From Bradyrhizobium sp. YR681 (GTDB lineage: Bacteria; Pseudomonadota; Alphaproteobacteria; Rhizobiales; Xanthobacteraceae): a DNA stretch of 51,262 nt. The notes beneath the pieces are model-generated. The model was not told where the DNA came from and made no database searches. It worked only from the letters and a program-made list of their open reading frames with translations. Both the position numbers and the translations under genes were made by a program. This document shows positions 32,526-40,488 of the stretch, one piece after another. Location of the stretch: the NCBI RefSeq assembly GCF_000282615.1, contig NZ_AKIY01000004.1, positions 1-51,262 of the forward strand, written 5' to 3'. Position 1 is the stretch's first letter, and every line of letters starts with the position of its first letter.

Positions 32526-34278
32526 GATCTACCCAGGCCCGAATCTCAGAGATCATCTCTGGAAACTTGCCCTTCAGCGAGTCGAGATGCGGTCCGACAT
32601 GCTTGCGGCCGATCCACTCGGCATGAGTGATGTCCTTGAACCATCCGCGCTCGCCTGGCTTGCCTTTCGACTTTGTGAGTTCGCCCATGGCAATGCGAAG
32701 TTCGGTGTCGTCGGCAGCCTCCTGTACCTCTGCGACCGATTTAAAGCGCTTTTTGGAATACTTGCTGGAGAGACGGTCGAGAAATGACTCATCGCCATCC
32801 TGAATAGTGGCTGCGGCCCTGATGAGCCCGGCAACCGCCTCGGTCGGAAGATCCCGGAAAAGGTGATCCTCCGTCGCGTGGCCTGGGGCCCAGCGGAAGA
32901 CGTTCACTCCCGCTGAGGTGAGTTCGTTGAGAATTTTAGCGTCGTTTGGCTCGCAGTCGTTGTCGAGCAGGAGGCCGACCCTATAGCCAAGCGCGTGGAA
33001 GTAGCCGGCGATGACCGGCGCGTTGTTGACGCCGCCGCCTGAGACCGGCACGACTCCGGCGGTGGAGAATGGTAGGCCTCCCTTACTCACCCAATAGTCG
33101 TCGAGACCCCTCAAGAGCCCAACCTCGGTTTTTCCCTCACAGACCAGAATGGCCGGTGCCAAGTAGGCCTGCGGGTTTACCCGCGGCTGAGACTGCACAT
33201 CCAGCCCCGGGTAAGGCGTGTTGGCAGGAACGATGCTCACAGCACCCGTCTTGGGATGGCGCCTGACGACATTCAGCTCCCCGACGCCGAGCTCTTGGAG
33301 AACGACCGGGGAGTGCGTGGTCATAAACACCTGGGCTTTCGTCTTGCCGTCGGCGTTGTCCTTTTTCAGTTCCCGCAGCAGTCTGGATATGCGGTGTGGC
33401 TCCAGGCCGTGCTCGATCTCATCAATCAGAGCCACCGACGCCTTGGCTCTGGCGTAATCCTGCAAGGCGGCGATGAACAGGCGCGATGAACCGACGCCCA
33501 ACCGGCGCAGAGGCAAATCTCCGTCATGCAATGATATCCCGCCACCGGACAGCCCCATCGCCTGGACGTCGAGCATAGCATGAAGCCGGTCACCCACTGG
33601 CACGCCGAGCCGCTGGGCGGCCAGCTTTGCCTCTTGTATCGTGTCAGCGAATAGAGTTTGCGAGTCTTTCGAGAATTCCTGGCGCGCGACACGTCCGGCT
33701 TCCGCCATGAGCCCACGGGAGGCGGCCGGACCCTTGGTTATCCGGTTGAGCACAGACTGACGTCCCCAGCCCAGATGCCGGTCTGCATAAGGCCCCAGCC
33801 GGCTTGGCGCGATATCCTGGCGATCCTGGAAGGCCAACGTGCGGCCGCTCTGCTGTTTCTCCTCGACACGCTCGTTGAAAAGCGCCCACTCCGCTTCAAG
33901 CGTGTGGTCCACAGTGAGCCCTATGGACAGCACATGCTCAAGGCCGCGTGCTTCGTCAGGCTCGTCTTCGAGCTTCTTCGCGGCGTTGTCCCAGCCGCGC
34001 AGGTAAGGGCCATACCGGTCCTCCTTCAGGAATTCAGGGGGCAGATCGCCGATGGTGACCGTGATCGCAATCGGGTTAGATTTCGGGTCAACGGCATAGA
34101 AATCAGTATCGTCGAAGGTGACGCTGTTGCGCGCAGCAAAAGCCAGCTCAATTGCATCAAGAACGGTCGTTTTCCCCGAATCGCCCGGACCCACCAAGCA
34201 ATTGGTGCCGGGCGCCGGATACCATGAGAGCTTCTTGATACCTCTAAAGTTGACTATCTCGACGTGGACGATTCGCAA
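32515..34278 (-). CDS. gajA: GajA-like OLD-family ATPase/TOPRIM nuclease (Gabija)
   Basis: 587 residues from TTG 34278 (GajA is about 580). ABC-type ATPase head: Walker A G-P-G-D-S-G-K-T at 30-37, signature L-G-V-G-S-S-R-L around 260-267, Walker B V-A-L-I-D-E-I-E near 282-289, H-switch T-T-H-S-P near 320-324. TOPRIM nuclease domain: E381 in V-C-E-G-K-T-E and D439/D441 in L-L-L-D-N-D. Gene order, overlap with the helicase and both lengths match Gabija. Start signal is weak, after a run of G. Confidence 0.87.
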   Translation of the reverse strand: MRIVHVEIVNFRGIKKLSWYPAPGTNCLVGPGDSGKTTVLDAIELAFAARNSVTFDDTDFYAVDPKSNPIAITVTIGDLPPEFLKEDRYGPYLRGWDNAAKKLEDEPDEARGLEHVLSIGLTVDHTLEAEWALFNERVEEKQQSGRTLAFQDRQDIAPSRLGPYADRHLGWGRQSVLNRITKGPAASRGLMAEAGRVARQEFSKDSQTLFADTIQEAKLAAQRLGVPVGDRLHAMLDVQAMGLSGGGISLHDGDLPLRRLGVGSSRLFIAALQDYARAKASVALIDEIEHGLEPHRISRLLRELKKDNADGKTKAQVFMTTHSPVVLQELGVGELNVVRRHPKTGAVSIVPANTPYPGLDVQSQPRVNPQAYLAPAILVCEGKTEVGLLRGLDDYWVSKGGLPFSTAGVVPVSGGGVNNAPVIAGYFHALGYRVGLLLDNDCEPNDAKILNELTSAGVNVFRWAPGHATEDHLFRDLPTEAVAGLIRAAATIQDGDESFLDRLSSKYSKKRFKSVAEVQEAADDTELRIAMGELTKSKGKPGERGWFKDITHAEWIGRKHVGPHLDSLKGKFPEMISEIRAWVDREQ

Positions 34279-34379
34279 GCCCTACCCCCCCCTACCGAGA
34301 AGAGGCTACCATGGCGCCGCAACTAGTGGTAGCCGGTGGAGCCTAAGCCACGCCAGGACGTCCTCGAAGAGTCCATCCC

Positions 34380-34859
34380 ATGCAGACGAACGACAACGGT
34401 GAGGCAATAAGCCTACCGATAGCTTCCCTCTACAAGCACTGGATCACTGCGGATGCTGTGAAGGCTCGCATGCTTCTGGAGACCCACGCTGCGGAAGACA
34501 TGCCTCCGCAGTTGGTCGCCGAAGCCCAGAAATGGTCTCAAGTGCAGACGATGGCCGTTTTCTACGGGCTTTTCTATGTTGTGATTGAGGGATATCGCGA
34601 ACTTGGTCTGAAGGATGAATCCATAGACGCGCTGCTTGAAGCGCATGACTACGAAAGCCGCCTTCGGCGATTTCGCAATGCGGTCTTCCACTACCAGGAA
34701 GATCCGTTCGACAGGCGTTTGATAGAGTTTCTTGATGCCAAGGACAGCGAGCACTGGGGCAAGGCGCTCTATGAGGCTTTTGAGAAGTTTTTTGCGAAGG
34801 TTCTCCCGATCAGGCAGACAGTCGAGCGGCTCCGTAATCTGGAGGCGGATAAAGCTTGA
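34380..34859 (+). CDS. HEPN-like protein beside Gabija
   Basis: 159 residues, all-helical. R-R-F-R99-N100-A-V-F-H104-Y-Q-E-D is a canonical R-x4-H HEPN ribonuclease motif with the usual N after R. Divergent from gajA by 101 bp. Could be a stand-alone toxin or an extra Gabija effector. The HEPN assignment is from the motif and helix content. Confidence 0.7.
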   Translation: MQTNDNGEAISLPIASLYKHWITADAVKARMLLETHAAEDMPPQLVAEAQKWSQVQTMAVFYGLFYVVIEGYRELGLKDESIDALLEAHDYESRLRRFRNAVFHYQEDPFDRRLIEFLDAKDSEHWGKALYEAFEKFFAKVLPIRQTVERLRNLEADKA

Positions 34860-35015
34860 CCGATTGTCGCGACTTTCAAATCATCGTAAGAACGGCTCTA
34901 TCGGCAGAATCGGCTATGTTTGCAGGCAGAACATAAACCGCCGAAATTCCCGAAGGCGCGGTGTATGCTCATTCACAGCGCGATCATACGATAATGAAGA
35001 AATCGACATAGCCAG

Positions 35016-35705
35016 ATGTCCCCGCGAAAGCAGCTATCTCGCCCAGAACGCTTTGGACTCTGGAAAGCTTGGGATGGTTGCTGCGCATGGTGCGCCGAGA
35101 AAGTCCTATTTAAAGACGTTCAGATTGACCACTTGATTCCGCTTGACGCTGTCGCTTCAGTCGATGCGCGCACGGATATTGTCAGCCGATATTCCCTGCC
35201 GACTGGTTTCGATTTTTCGGGTCTGGAAAACCTGGTCCCTTCATGCCCTAGGTGCAATCGCCTAAAGTCGAACCAGGTGTTTGAACCGTCGCCTGCGCTT
35301 ATTCTCTTTATTTCGTCTGTTCGCCTCAAAGCGAGCCTTGCGCGGCACATCGCAAATTCTTTCGTCGCCGACGAGAAAAAAGAGAAGCTCTTGGCTAAGG
35401 TCGAGGCCGCCATGCAGAGAGGGGACATTACCGAGTCGGACATTACGGAGCTTTTTGCTTCGCTGCCCGTTCTCGTCAGAAAGGCCGCGGGTGCACAGCC
35501 TGATGTGTACCTACAGATTGCCCCCGGTTGGGAAGTCGTTGAGCAGCGCGGTCATCTCGTCACGGTTAGAGCATCAAGCGGCATAACCGGAATCACGTCG
35601 ACATCCGGTGATGCGAGCTGGATCTGCCCGTCCTGCGGACACAATGGCCCGTGGAACGGCGTGATCTGTCTTTCCTGCGGCAGGATGAGCGATCCCGGCG
35701 ACTGA
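35016..35705 (+). CDS. HNH nuclease with C-terminal zinc ribbon
   Basis: 229 residues. HNH fold: C-A-W-C, then I-D-H-L-I-P-L as the catalytic His box, then N-L-V-P-S-C-P-R-C-N-R-L-K-S-N, with two zinc knuckles. Helical middle, then a C-terminal ribbon I-C-P-S-C-G-H-N and I-C-L-S-C-G that may bind nucleic acid or protein. It follows the HEPN gene by 156 bp on the same strand. Confidence 0.8.
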   Translation: MSPRKQLSRPERFGLWKAWDGCCAWCAEKVLFKDVQIDHLIPLDAVASVDARTDIVSRYSLPTGFDFSGLENLVPSCPRCNRLKSNQVFEPSPALILFISSVRLKASLARHIANSFVADEKKEKLLAKVEAAMQRGDITESDITELFASLPVLVRKAAGAQPDVYLQIAPGWEVVEQRGHLVTVRASSGITGITSTSGDASWICPSCGHNGPWNGVICLSCGRMSDPGD

Positions 35706-36068
35706 CAGCGTCGACCGCCAGGGCAGGGGCCAAACCGTATGACCGCAATTGCGATTTTGCGCCCACGCCCGGATGGTCCAAGTAGGCTGGGGGCTGTTCG
35801 TATGACGCAAGACGATCCGCGTGTATCTGATCGCCGTTTTCCCGATCGACAACTACTTCTTCGCCACTTTGTCGATCACAGTACTCCCCTTGAAAGGCTG
35901 CACCACCCGGCCGGTAAGGTCGGGTGAATAGGTCAGCAGCGCAACCCGTCAAGGCATCCACGCGGCGTTGCACGCGGAGCCTCCTTGACTGGTCGCTCAG
36001 GCCTGCTGCCCTCGAATTCTCCCGACCGGCCGCGATGGCGCAGCCGATAACCAAAGGGAGAACCTCAC
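35706..36068. other. Intergenic, no convincing gene
   Basis: Several overlapping frames are open but none has start signals. One plus-frame stretch near 35820-35890 reads V-Y-L-I-A-V-F-P-I-D-N-Y-F-F-A and may be a fragment of a lost membrane-protein gene. AAAGGGAGAACC at the right end is the ribosome site of the next gene. Confidence 0.35.
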
Positions 36069-36395
36069 ATGACCGACACCATCAAAATCCGTAGCTTGAA
36101 CGACAGTTTTCGCCGGACACTCGTCGGCGGGTTGGTCCTGTTCACGCCCGGTGTCAAAAGCCTACCGCCGGAGTGCCAGGCCGAGTTGCTTGAGCTGGTG
36201 AGAAAGTTCGATCGCTTCACCGAGGACAACGACCCGTGGGGCGAGCACGACTTCGGCATGATCGAACTCAACGCAATCCGCCATATCTTCAAGATCGACT
36301 ACTACGACCTGTCAGGCAGGGTTGCATCGCCTGATCCGGCTGACGCGACCGTTACCATGCGCGTAATGACGATTATGTGGGCCGACGAGTACTAG
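36069..36395 (+). CDS. DUF3768 protein
   Basis: 108 residues with AAAGGGAG upstream. L-N-D-S-F-R, T-x-G-V, E-D-N-D-P-W-G-E-H-D-F-G and F-K-I-D-Y-Y-D are the DUF3768 hallmarks. The family is small, common on alphaproteobacterial plasmids and integrative elements, and of unknown function. It marks the left part of the second mobile module. Confidence 0.85.
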   Translation: MTDTIKIRSLNDSFRRTLVGGLVLFTPGVKSLPPECQAELLELVRKFDRFTEDNDPWGEHDFGMIELNAIRHIFKIDYYDLSGRVASPDPADATVTMRVMTIMWADEY

Positions 36396-36406
36396 GAGGC
36401 GCCGAC

Positions 36407-36676
36407 ATGACCAAGATACTCAACGTCAATGATCTCTGCGACGCGATCGTGGGCTCCACACTCGATGTCTCCAGACAACGCGCCCTGATCGATGATCTGG
36501 AAACGACCGTAGCGCGTGTCGCCAAGACTCTGGCCGATCATTACGGGGTCATCGCTGAACGCGCCGAATACGAAGCCGGCTTCGGTGGCCTCTGCGTGAA
36601 TTTCCGCCCGGCTTACGATGGCCAGGAATGCCCGGACGTCATCGATCACGGCGACGAAGGTGGCGACTGGCCGTGA
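36407..36676 (+). CDS. Hypothetical protein downstream of DUF3768
   Basis: 89 residues from ATG 36407, directly after AGGAGG, 11 bp past the DUF3768 stop. Helical first half, then a compact end with N-F-R-P-A-Y-D. Such short acidic proteins often follow DUF3768 genes. Its transcript ends at the strong terminator beginning nine bases later. Confidence 0.7.
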   Translation: MTKILNVNDLCDAIVGSTLDVSRQRALIDDLETTVARVAKTLADHYGVIAERAEYEAGFGGLCVNFRPAYDGQECPDVIDHGDEGGDWP

Positions 36677-36684
36677 GGTAAATA

Positions 36685-36711
36685 AAAGCCCCGCTTCGCA
36701 CGCGGGGCTTT
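36685..36711 (+). terminator. Rho-independent-type terminator
   Basis: AAAGCCCCGC and GCGGGGCTTT form a 10-bp perfect stem with a 7-base loop right after the preceding stop. The A/T ends of the stem supply the U run on both strands. Confidence 0.75.
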
Positions 36712-36793
36712 CGCGCTTGGCTTCTGCCAAGCAACATCTTTTCCCCGATCACGCACGTCCGAGGCTTTGGAATCATAACGCGGTCCCAGCGAG

Positions 36794-37440
36794 AGTATCA
36801 AGGAAAATGAAACGCTTCGCTTCCGGCCGCTTGGCGCGGCCGTTGCGGCGCGTTTCGTCCTTGCTGATTAATCCAAAGAAAGCAGAACCCATGTCCTCGC
36901 ACACATGGTCCATGACCCTGACCGTTCGCACAGGTCGCTCCACCGTAACCAGTATGCGCGATTATCTCCGTCAGCGCGGGATAGTCGTTCCCATGCGCGA
37001 CCGAGATGTGATCGCAAAGTATCTCCACCGCATTGTCGAGAACGGCAATGCCCGTACCGGCATAGAAGCTCCGGCGGCTATCACCCGGCCTACCTGGGTG
37101 AACAGCGCTGCCAGAGAAGGCCTTGAAGGGAACGCATCTCGAAGCAACGCAATCCACACCGAGCAACCGAGCCGCCTCGCGCTCGCGGTCGAGGGCTTCG
37201 CGGGCCTTATGATGCTCGCTTGCATCGCTCTGGCCACCGCTCGTGCCTTCACCCATACGCCGCCGTCCGTTCCGTGGTACACTACCGGGCATGCAACGCC
37301 CGTTTCCGCCTCCCAGCGTGTGCCTGACTAGGGCGTCTGTTGAGATGTTGCATATAGTATCAAGGAAAGGAGCCGCGCTTCGCTGCGCGCGGCCGCGCGT
37401 GGCGCGGCCGTGCTCACTCGCTTGGCTTCCTTTTTGATTA
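36794..37440. repeat. Two diverged 80-bp direct repeats flanking a gene
   Basis: Copies at 36794-36875 and 37356-37440 both begin AGTATCAAGGAAA, share GCTTCGCT, a GGCCGC-N-TGGCGCGGCC hairpin, and end near TGATTA. The right copy has a perfect stem GGCCGCGC/GCGCGGCC at 37391-37409. Confidence 0.55.
36891..37331 (+). CDS. Hypothetical protein with C-terminal membrane helix
   Basis: 146 residues from ATG 36891; an ATG at 36807 in the left repeat is an alternative. Basic N-terminal half (D-Y-L-R-Q-R-G-I-V-V-P) and one hydrophobic helix near the C-terminus (L-A-V-E-G-F-A-G-L-M-M-L-A-C-I-A). Probably tail-anchored. Opposite in direction to the FtsK operon beside it. No family recognised. Confidence 0.5.
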   Translation: MSSHTWSMTLTVRTGRSTVTSMRDYLRQRGIVVPMRDRDVIAKYLHRIVENGNARTGIEAPAAITRPTWVNSAAREGLEGNASRSNAIHTEQPSRLALAVEGFAGLMMLACIALATARAFTHTPPSVPWYTTGHATPVSASQRVPD

Positions 37441-39276
37441 CCAGCCACTCGACAAATCCAGATCGGGCGGCACATGGGACTGCAGCCGGATGCAATCACC
37501 CCGGCCATCGTCCAACAGGAACCGGCCGGTGCGCAGGTTGCGGGGGTCGATCGGCAGGTCATCGGTGTAATCGAGCACCGCGTCGATCGCTTGCCGGGTC
37601 TTGAGCCGAAAGCAACATCGGAAGCCCATGTTGGCCTTGAGGTTGCTGTCGATGGCATCGGAGGTCGGCTTCTGGAGCGCGCAGATCAGCACCACGCCAA
37701 GCGACCTCGCCGTGAGGACGATTTGTCTAAGGCTATTGGCGAGCCGGACCGCTAATGCCTTTTGTCCGGTCGCTTTTGCCTCGGCGATGTGCGCATTAAT
37801 CATTGCGTGCTCGTCGATCACGACAAATACGCGCGGCCCTGACCACATTCTACGCCTTTGGGTGGCAAGTTGTGCCTTCCGAGCCTCCAAAAGCTCTATA
37901 ATGCCGTCCAGCGCAGCCGCAACGCTCTCGATTTCGGTATAGACCCGCGCTTTGGGATGATCGTCATACAGCGCGAACTCGATGCGCTTCATGTCGATGA
38001 GGACGACTTGGTCGACATCGGGCGAGCGCAGAAGTTGAACAATCAACGAATGCAGAAAGACGGTTTTGCCGCTGCCGGGCACGCCGCCAACCAGCATGTG
38101 CTGGATCTTGTCGACGGGGATGACCACATCATCGCAGTCTTCGATCGGCGTACCGAATGTGATGCCGTGGGCGCCAGCGGTATCATCCAGATAGATGACG
38201 CCTGACCGGCGCTGCTTGCGCGCTTCATTGTTCGCCTGCTCTTGGGCAAACTCGATATCGCGCTTTGCCATCGCGAGCGCAAGCTGGGCATCTGCCTCGG
38301 CACGCTCGACCGCCTTGTTGGCTTCCGCGACGGCCTTCTGCGCTTGGTCTTTGGCCCGCTCCAGTTGCTGGCGCTGCAACTCGGTTGGCCAGCAACCGGC
38401 TCCAAGAGCGGAAAGAACCTCCGGCGCTGGTTTCATCCTCGCGAGCCAGTCTGCTAGCTGAGCTTGTCGGCCGGCGGCGATCTCGGTAACGACCCGTCGA
38501 CTATCGGCCTCCACCGCGTCGCGAAATGACGCCGAGAATCTCTCAAGCTCGTGAGCCGCCCAGTAGCGTGCCATCGCATCCCGGATGGGTTTATTGAACC
38601 TCGCCCATGCGAGCTTTCGAGCGGTGGTGATAATCTCTATACGTTCCTGTTCTGACTCGTATCCCGTGCTGCCGTCGTTGACGCCAACGACCGGCATGGT
38701 GCCCCCGAGCGGCAGGTAGCAGCGAAACTCTATCGGTTCTCGCGATCCGTTTTCCGGCCAGTTGAACCACGCCTGGAAGGAAACCGCTTCAGGTTGAGGC
38801 TGCGTGTCCTGATCCCAAATGGCCGCGATTGGAAAGTCTGCACCGACCGCCGGTGGCGGTGGTACGGGATCAGTTCGCGTGGGCAGACTCTTGCCGGCTT
38901 CCATTGCCTGTCGCTGCCAGCTCAAGATCGCGGCGCGTGTCTGGTGCTGATAATGGCGGAGGGCGTACTGCTGAGCCTCGGAAAGGACGCGTTTCATTGA
39001 CGTCTGGTTCGTGATGAGTCCACCACCGCCAGTCAGAAGCAATGCGCCACGCGTCTTAAACGCCGGAAGGCAGTAGAAAAATTCCAGCGTGTTGTAGCCA
39101 GTGTAACCAGGCAGCTTGAACCGGGCACTGAAGGGGTAGGTACCCCAAGGGTGTGGAGCATCCCCGCCCTCTGACCAATAGCTGTGCGGGAGCAAAGGAT
39201 GCTTGCCGGCATCCGTCATTGGACTGATACCGGCAAGCAAATCGTGGAGTGCTTTGAACACGCTCAGCGCCGCCAA
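37438..39276 (-). CDS. FtsK/SpoIIIE-like DNA-pump ATPase
   Basis: Up to 612 residues; start TTG 39276 or GTG 39261, just after the preceding stop. Residues 1-300 are a unique N-terminal region without clear membrane helices; 300-356 a charged coiled coil rich in A, E, K and Q; 385-590 the FtsK-type motor with Walker A G-V-P-G-S-G-K-T (398-405), L-I-D-M-K-R-I-E-F, Walker B V-F-V-V-I-D-E, and R-Q-I-V-L-T-A-R-S-L-G-V-V. No gamma domain. As last gene of a rolling-circle replication operon it more likely moves or packages element DNA than divides chromosomes. Confidence 0.82.
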   Translation of the reverse strand: MAALSVFKALHDLLAGISPMTDAGKHPLLPHSYWSEGGDAPHPWGTYPFSARFKLPGYTGYNTLEFFYCLPAFKTRGALLLTGGGGLITNQTSMKRVLSEAQQYALRHYQHQTRAAILSWQRQAMEAGKSLPTRTDPVPPPPAVGADFPIAAIWDQDTQPQPEAVSFQAWFNWPENGSREPIEFRCYLPLGGTMPVVGVNDGSTGYESEQERIEIITTARKLAWARFNKPIRDAMARYWAAHELERFSASFRDAVEADSRRVVTEIAAGRQAQLADWLARMKPAPEVLSALGAGCWPTELQRQQLERAKDQAQKAVAEANKAVERAEADAQLALAMAKRDIEFAQEQANNEARKQRRSGVIYLDDTAGAHGITFGTPIEDCDDVVIPVDKIQHMLVGGVPGSGKTVFLHSLIVQLLRSPDVDQVVLIDMKRIEFALYDDHPKARVYTEIESVAAALDGIIELLEARKAQLATQRRRMWSGPRVFVVIDEHAMINAHIAEAKATGQKALAVRLANSLRQIVLTARSLGVVLICALQKPTSDAIDSNLKANMGFRCCFRLKTRQAIDAVLDYTDDLPIDPRNLRTGRFLLDDGRGDCIRLQSHVPPDLDLSSGW

Positions 39277-39761
39277 TTATCAAACAGTTCGATCCAGCGC
39301 GGCGTGGGCTTGATGTCGCTGTCGTAATGCGGTGCCGTGCCGAGTGGTTGAGGCCCCAGGACGTTCAGCTCCGTATCGGTCAGCTTCATCCGGGCGCCGG
39401 GCTCGTACTCCACATACTGTTCGGCGGTTTCGACCAGGCCGCGGTGCAGGAGCCGGTAAAGCCACGGCGCCCGATCCTGGAAGTTGGTCGCCTTCGGCTC
39501 GAAAATCTCGCCGATCTCCTCAAGCTGGAAGATCGTCCGGCGCACCAATCGTCCCACCTTCATCTTCGGTGCGGGCGGCGGTTCGCCCTTTGCCTTGTAG
39601 TAGGACAGCACGCACTCGTGGTCGAACAGCCCCTTGTCTTTCAGACGGTCGCCAATGGGATGTTCGTTGTGTGCGTTCGCGCGATGGACATCGCGCATGA
39701 AGTCGCGCCGCGAAATCTCGCCGCTGCCGACCTTCGCAAGGTAGTCGCCGTATTCGCTCAT
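39264..39761 (-). CDS. Hypothetical protein of the Rep-FtsK operon
   Basis: 165 residues. Starts S-E-Y-G-D-Y-L-A-K-V-G-S-G-E-I-S-R-R-D-F; a middle K-M-K-V-G-R-L-V-R-R-T segment; ends W-I-E-L-F-D-N-W. Soluble, mixed alpha/beta. Its stop lies within 13 bp of the FtsK start, so the two are coupled. Family not recognised. Confidence 0.7.
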   Translation of the reverse strand: MSEYGDYLAKVGSGEISRRDFMRDVHRANAHNEHPIGDRLKDKGLFDHECVLSYYKAKGEPPPAPKMKVGRLVRRTIFQLEEIGEIFEPKATNFQDRAPWLYRLLHRGLVETAEQYVEYEPGARMKLTDTELNVLGPQPLGTAPHYDSDIKPTPRWIELFDNWRR

Positions 39762-39857
39762 CGTTGAAGGCTCCTGTTTTCGGGGCGACCGGGCGTCATC
39801 GCCCGGCCGTTGGTTCGGAGAAGCAGGGCCGCGCGGAAGTACGCGGCCCCGTAACGG

Positions 39858-40082
39858 TCAGGTAGAGCAGGTGGGGCAGCCTCGGCCCTGGATCGCCACG
39901 AGGTCCGCAAGGCACTGGCGTCGCCAGGTCTCGCGGTTTGCCACGTCGGCAAAGGGCTGAAGCAGCACCCGCTGCCCGATCGGTCGGCCTGTCGCCTCGT
40001 AGAAGGCACAGACCTGGCCGGGATCGATCGCCAACCAGTCGATCGCATCAAAGCGGGCAGCGAGGTCGTTCGCATCGGTCAC
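39858..40082 (-). CDS. Small hypothetical protein
   Basis: 74 residues, starting two bases after the stop of the gene upstream in the operon. Helical, with Y-E-A-T-G-R-P-I and a C-terminal G-C-P-T-C that may bind metal. No family recognised. Co-directional packing with Rep supports a real gene. Confidence 0.65.
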   Translation of the reverse strand: MTDANDLAARFDAIDWLAIDPGQVCAFYEATGRPIGQRVLLQPFADVANRETWRRQCLADLVAIQGRGCPTCST

Positions 40083-40084
40083 CG

Positions 40085-40420
40085 TCAGGCAATTTTGGCT
40101 GCGGTGGGCGCAGGCACGGGCCGCTCAACGCGCGGCTCGCTCTTACCGGTCTCGACCTTGAGGTCGCGGACCGCGCGAAAGAACACCGAACCCTCGAACA
40201 CCGAGTAGTCGACTTCGAGCTCGACAGCCGTGCCTTCCTTGTAGCTCTCGGGCTTCGCGCCTTCGGGCAGCCGGACGTTGAGGAGGCCGATACCCTTCTG
40301 GCCTCTCTTCACAAGCTGGACCGTATAACCAAGGATTTGACCGCGCTCGTTGCGGGACTCCTTGAGGTACTCCACGTCACCAGCGATGATGACTCTCGTG
40401 TTCATTTTCACTTCGCTCAT
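40085..40420 (-). CDS. Possible OB-fold single-strand DNA-binding protein
   Basis: 111 residues from ATG 40420, with AGGAG upstream. The strand pattern V-I-I-A-G-D-V-E-Y-L, I-L-G-Y-T-V-Q-L-V, G-L-L-N-V-R-L, A-V-E-L-E-V-D-Y-S-V and V-F-F-R-A-V suggests a five-stranded barrel with an acidic tail region. In rolling-circle phages a small ssDNA-binding protein sits right beside Rep, which is the reason for this guess; the fold is inferred from pattern only. Confidence 0.65.
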   Translation of the reverse strand: MSEVKMNTRVIIAGDVEYLKESRNERGQILGYTVQLVKRGQKGIGLLNVRLPEGAKPESYKEGTAVELEVDYSVFEGSVFFRAVRDLKVETGKSEPRVERPVPAPTAAKIA

Positions 40421-40488
40421 TGCAGTCTCCTATTCAGGGATATGTCTCTCGAAAGTTCGGTTGCTGTTTCTCGGTAGCTTGCGGTCAC
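40417..40488 (-). CDS. Putative 23-residue coupling peptide ORF
   Basis: Starts GTG overlapping the Rep stop as GTGA and ends TGA overlapping the next ATG as ATGA. It exactly fills the gap between the two genes, so it may simply carry ribosomes across. It also contains the AGGAG used by the next gene. Peptide T-A-S-Y-R-E-T-A-T-E-L-S-R has no recognised function. Confidence 0.3.
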   Translation of the reverse strand: MTASYRETATELSRDISLNRRLQ

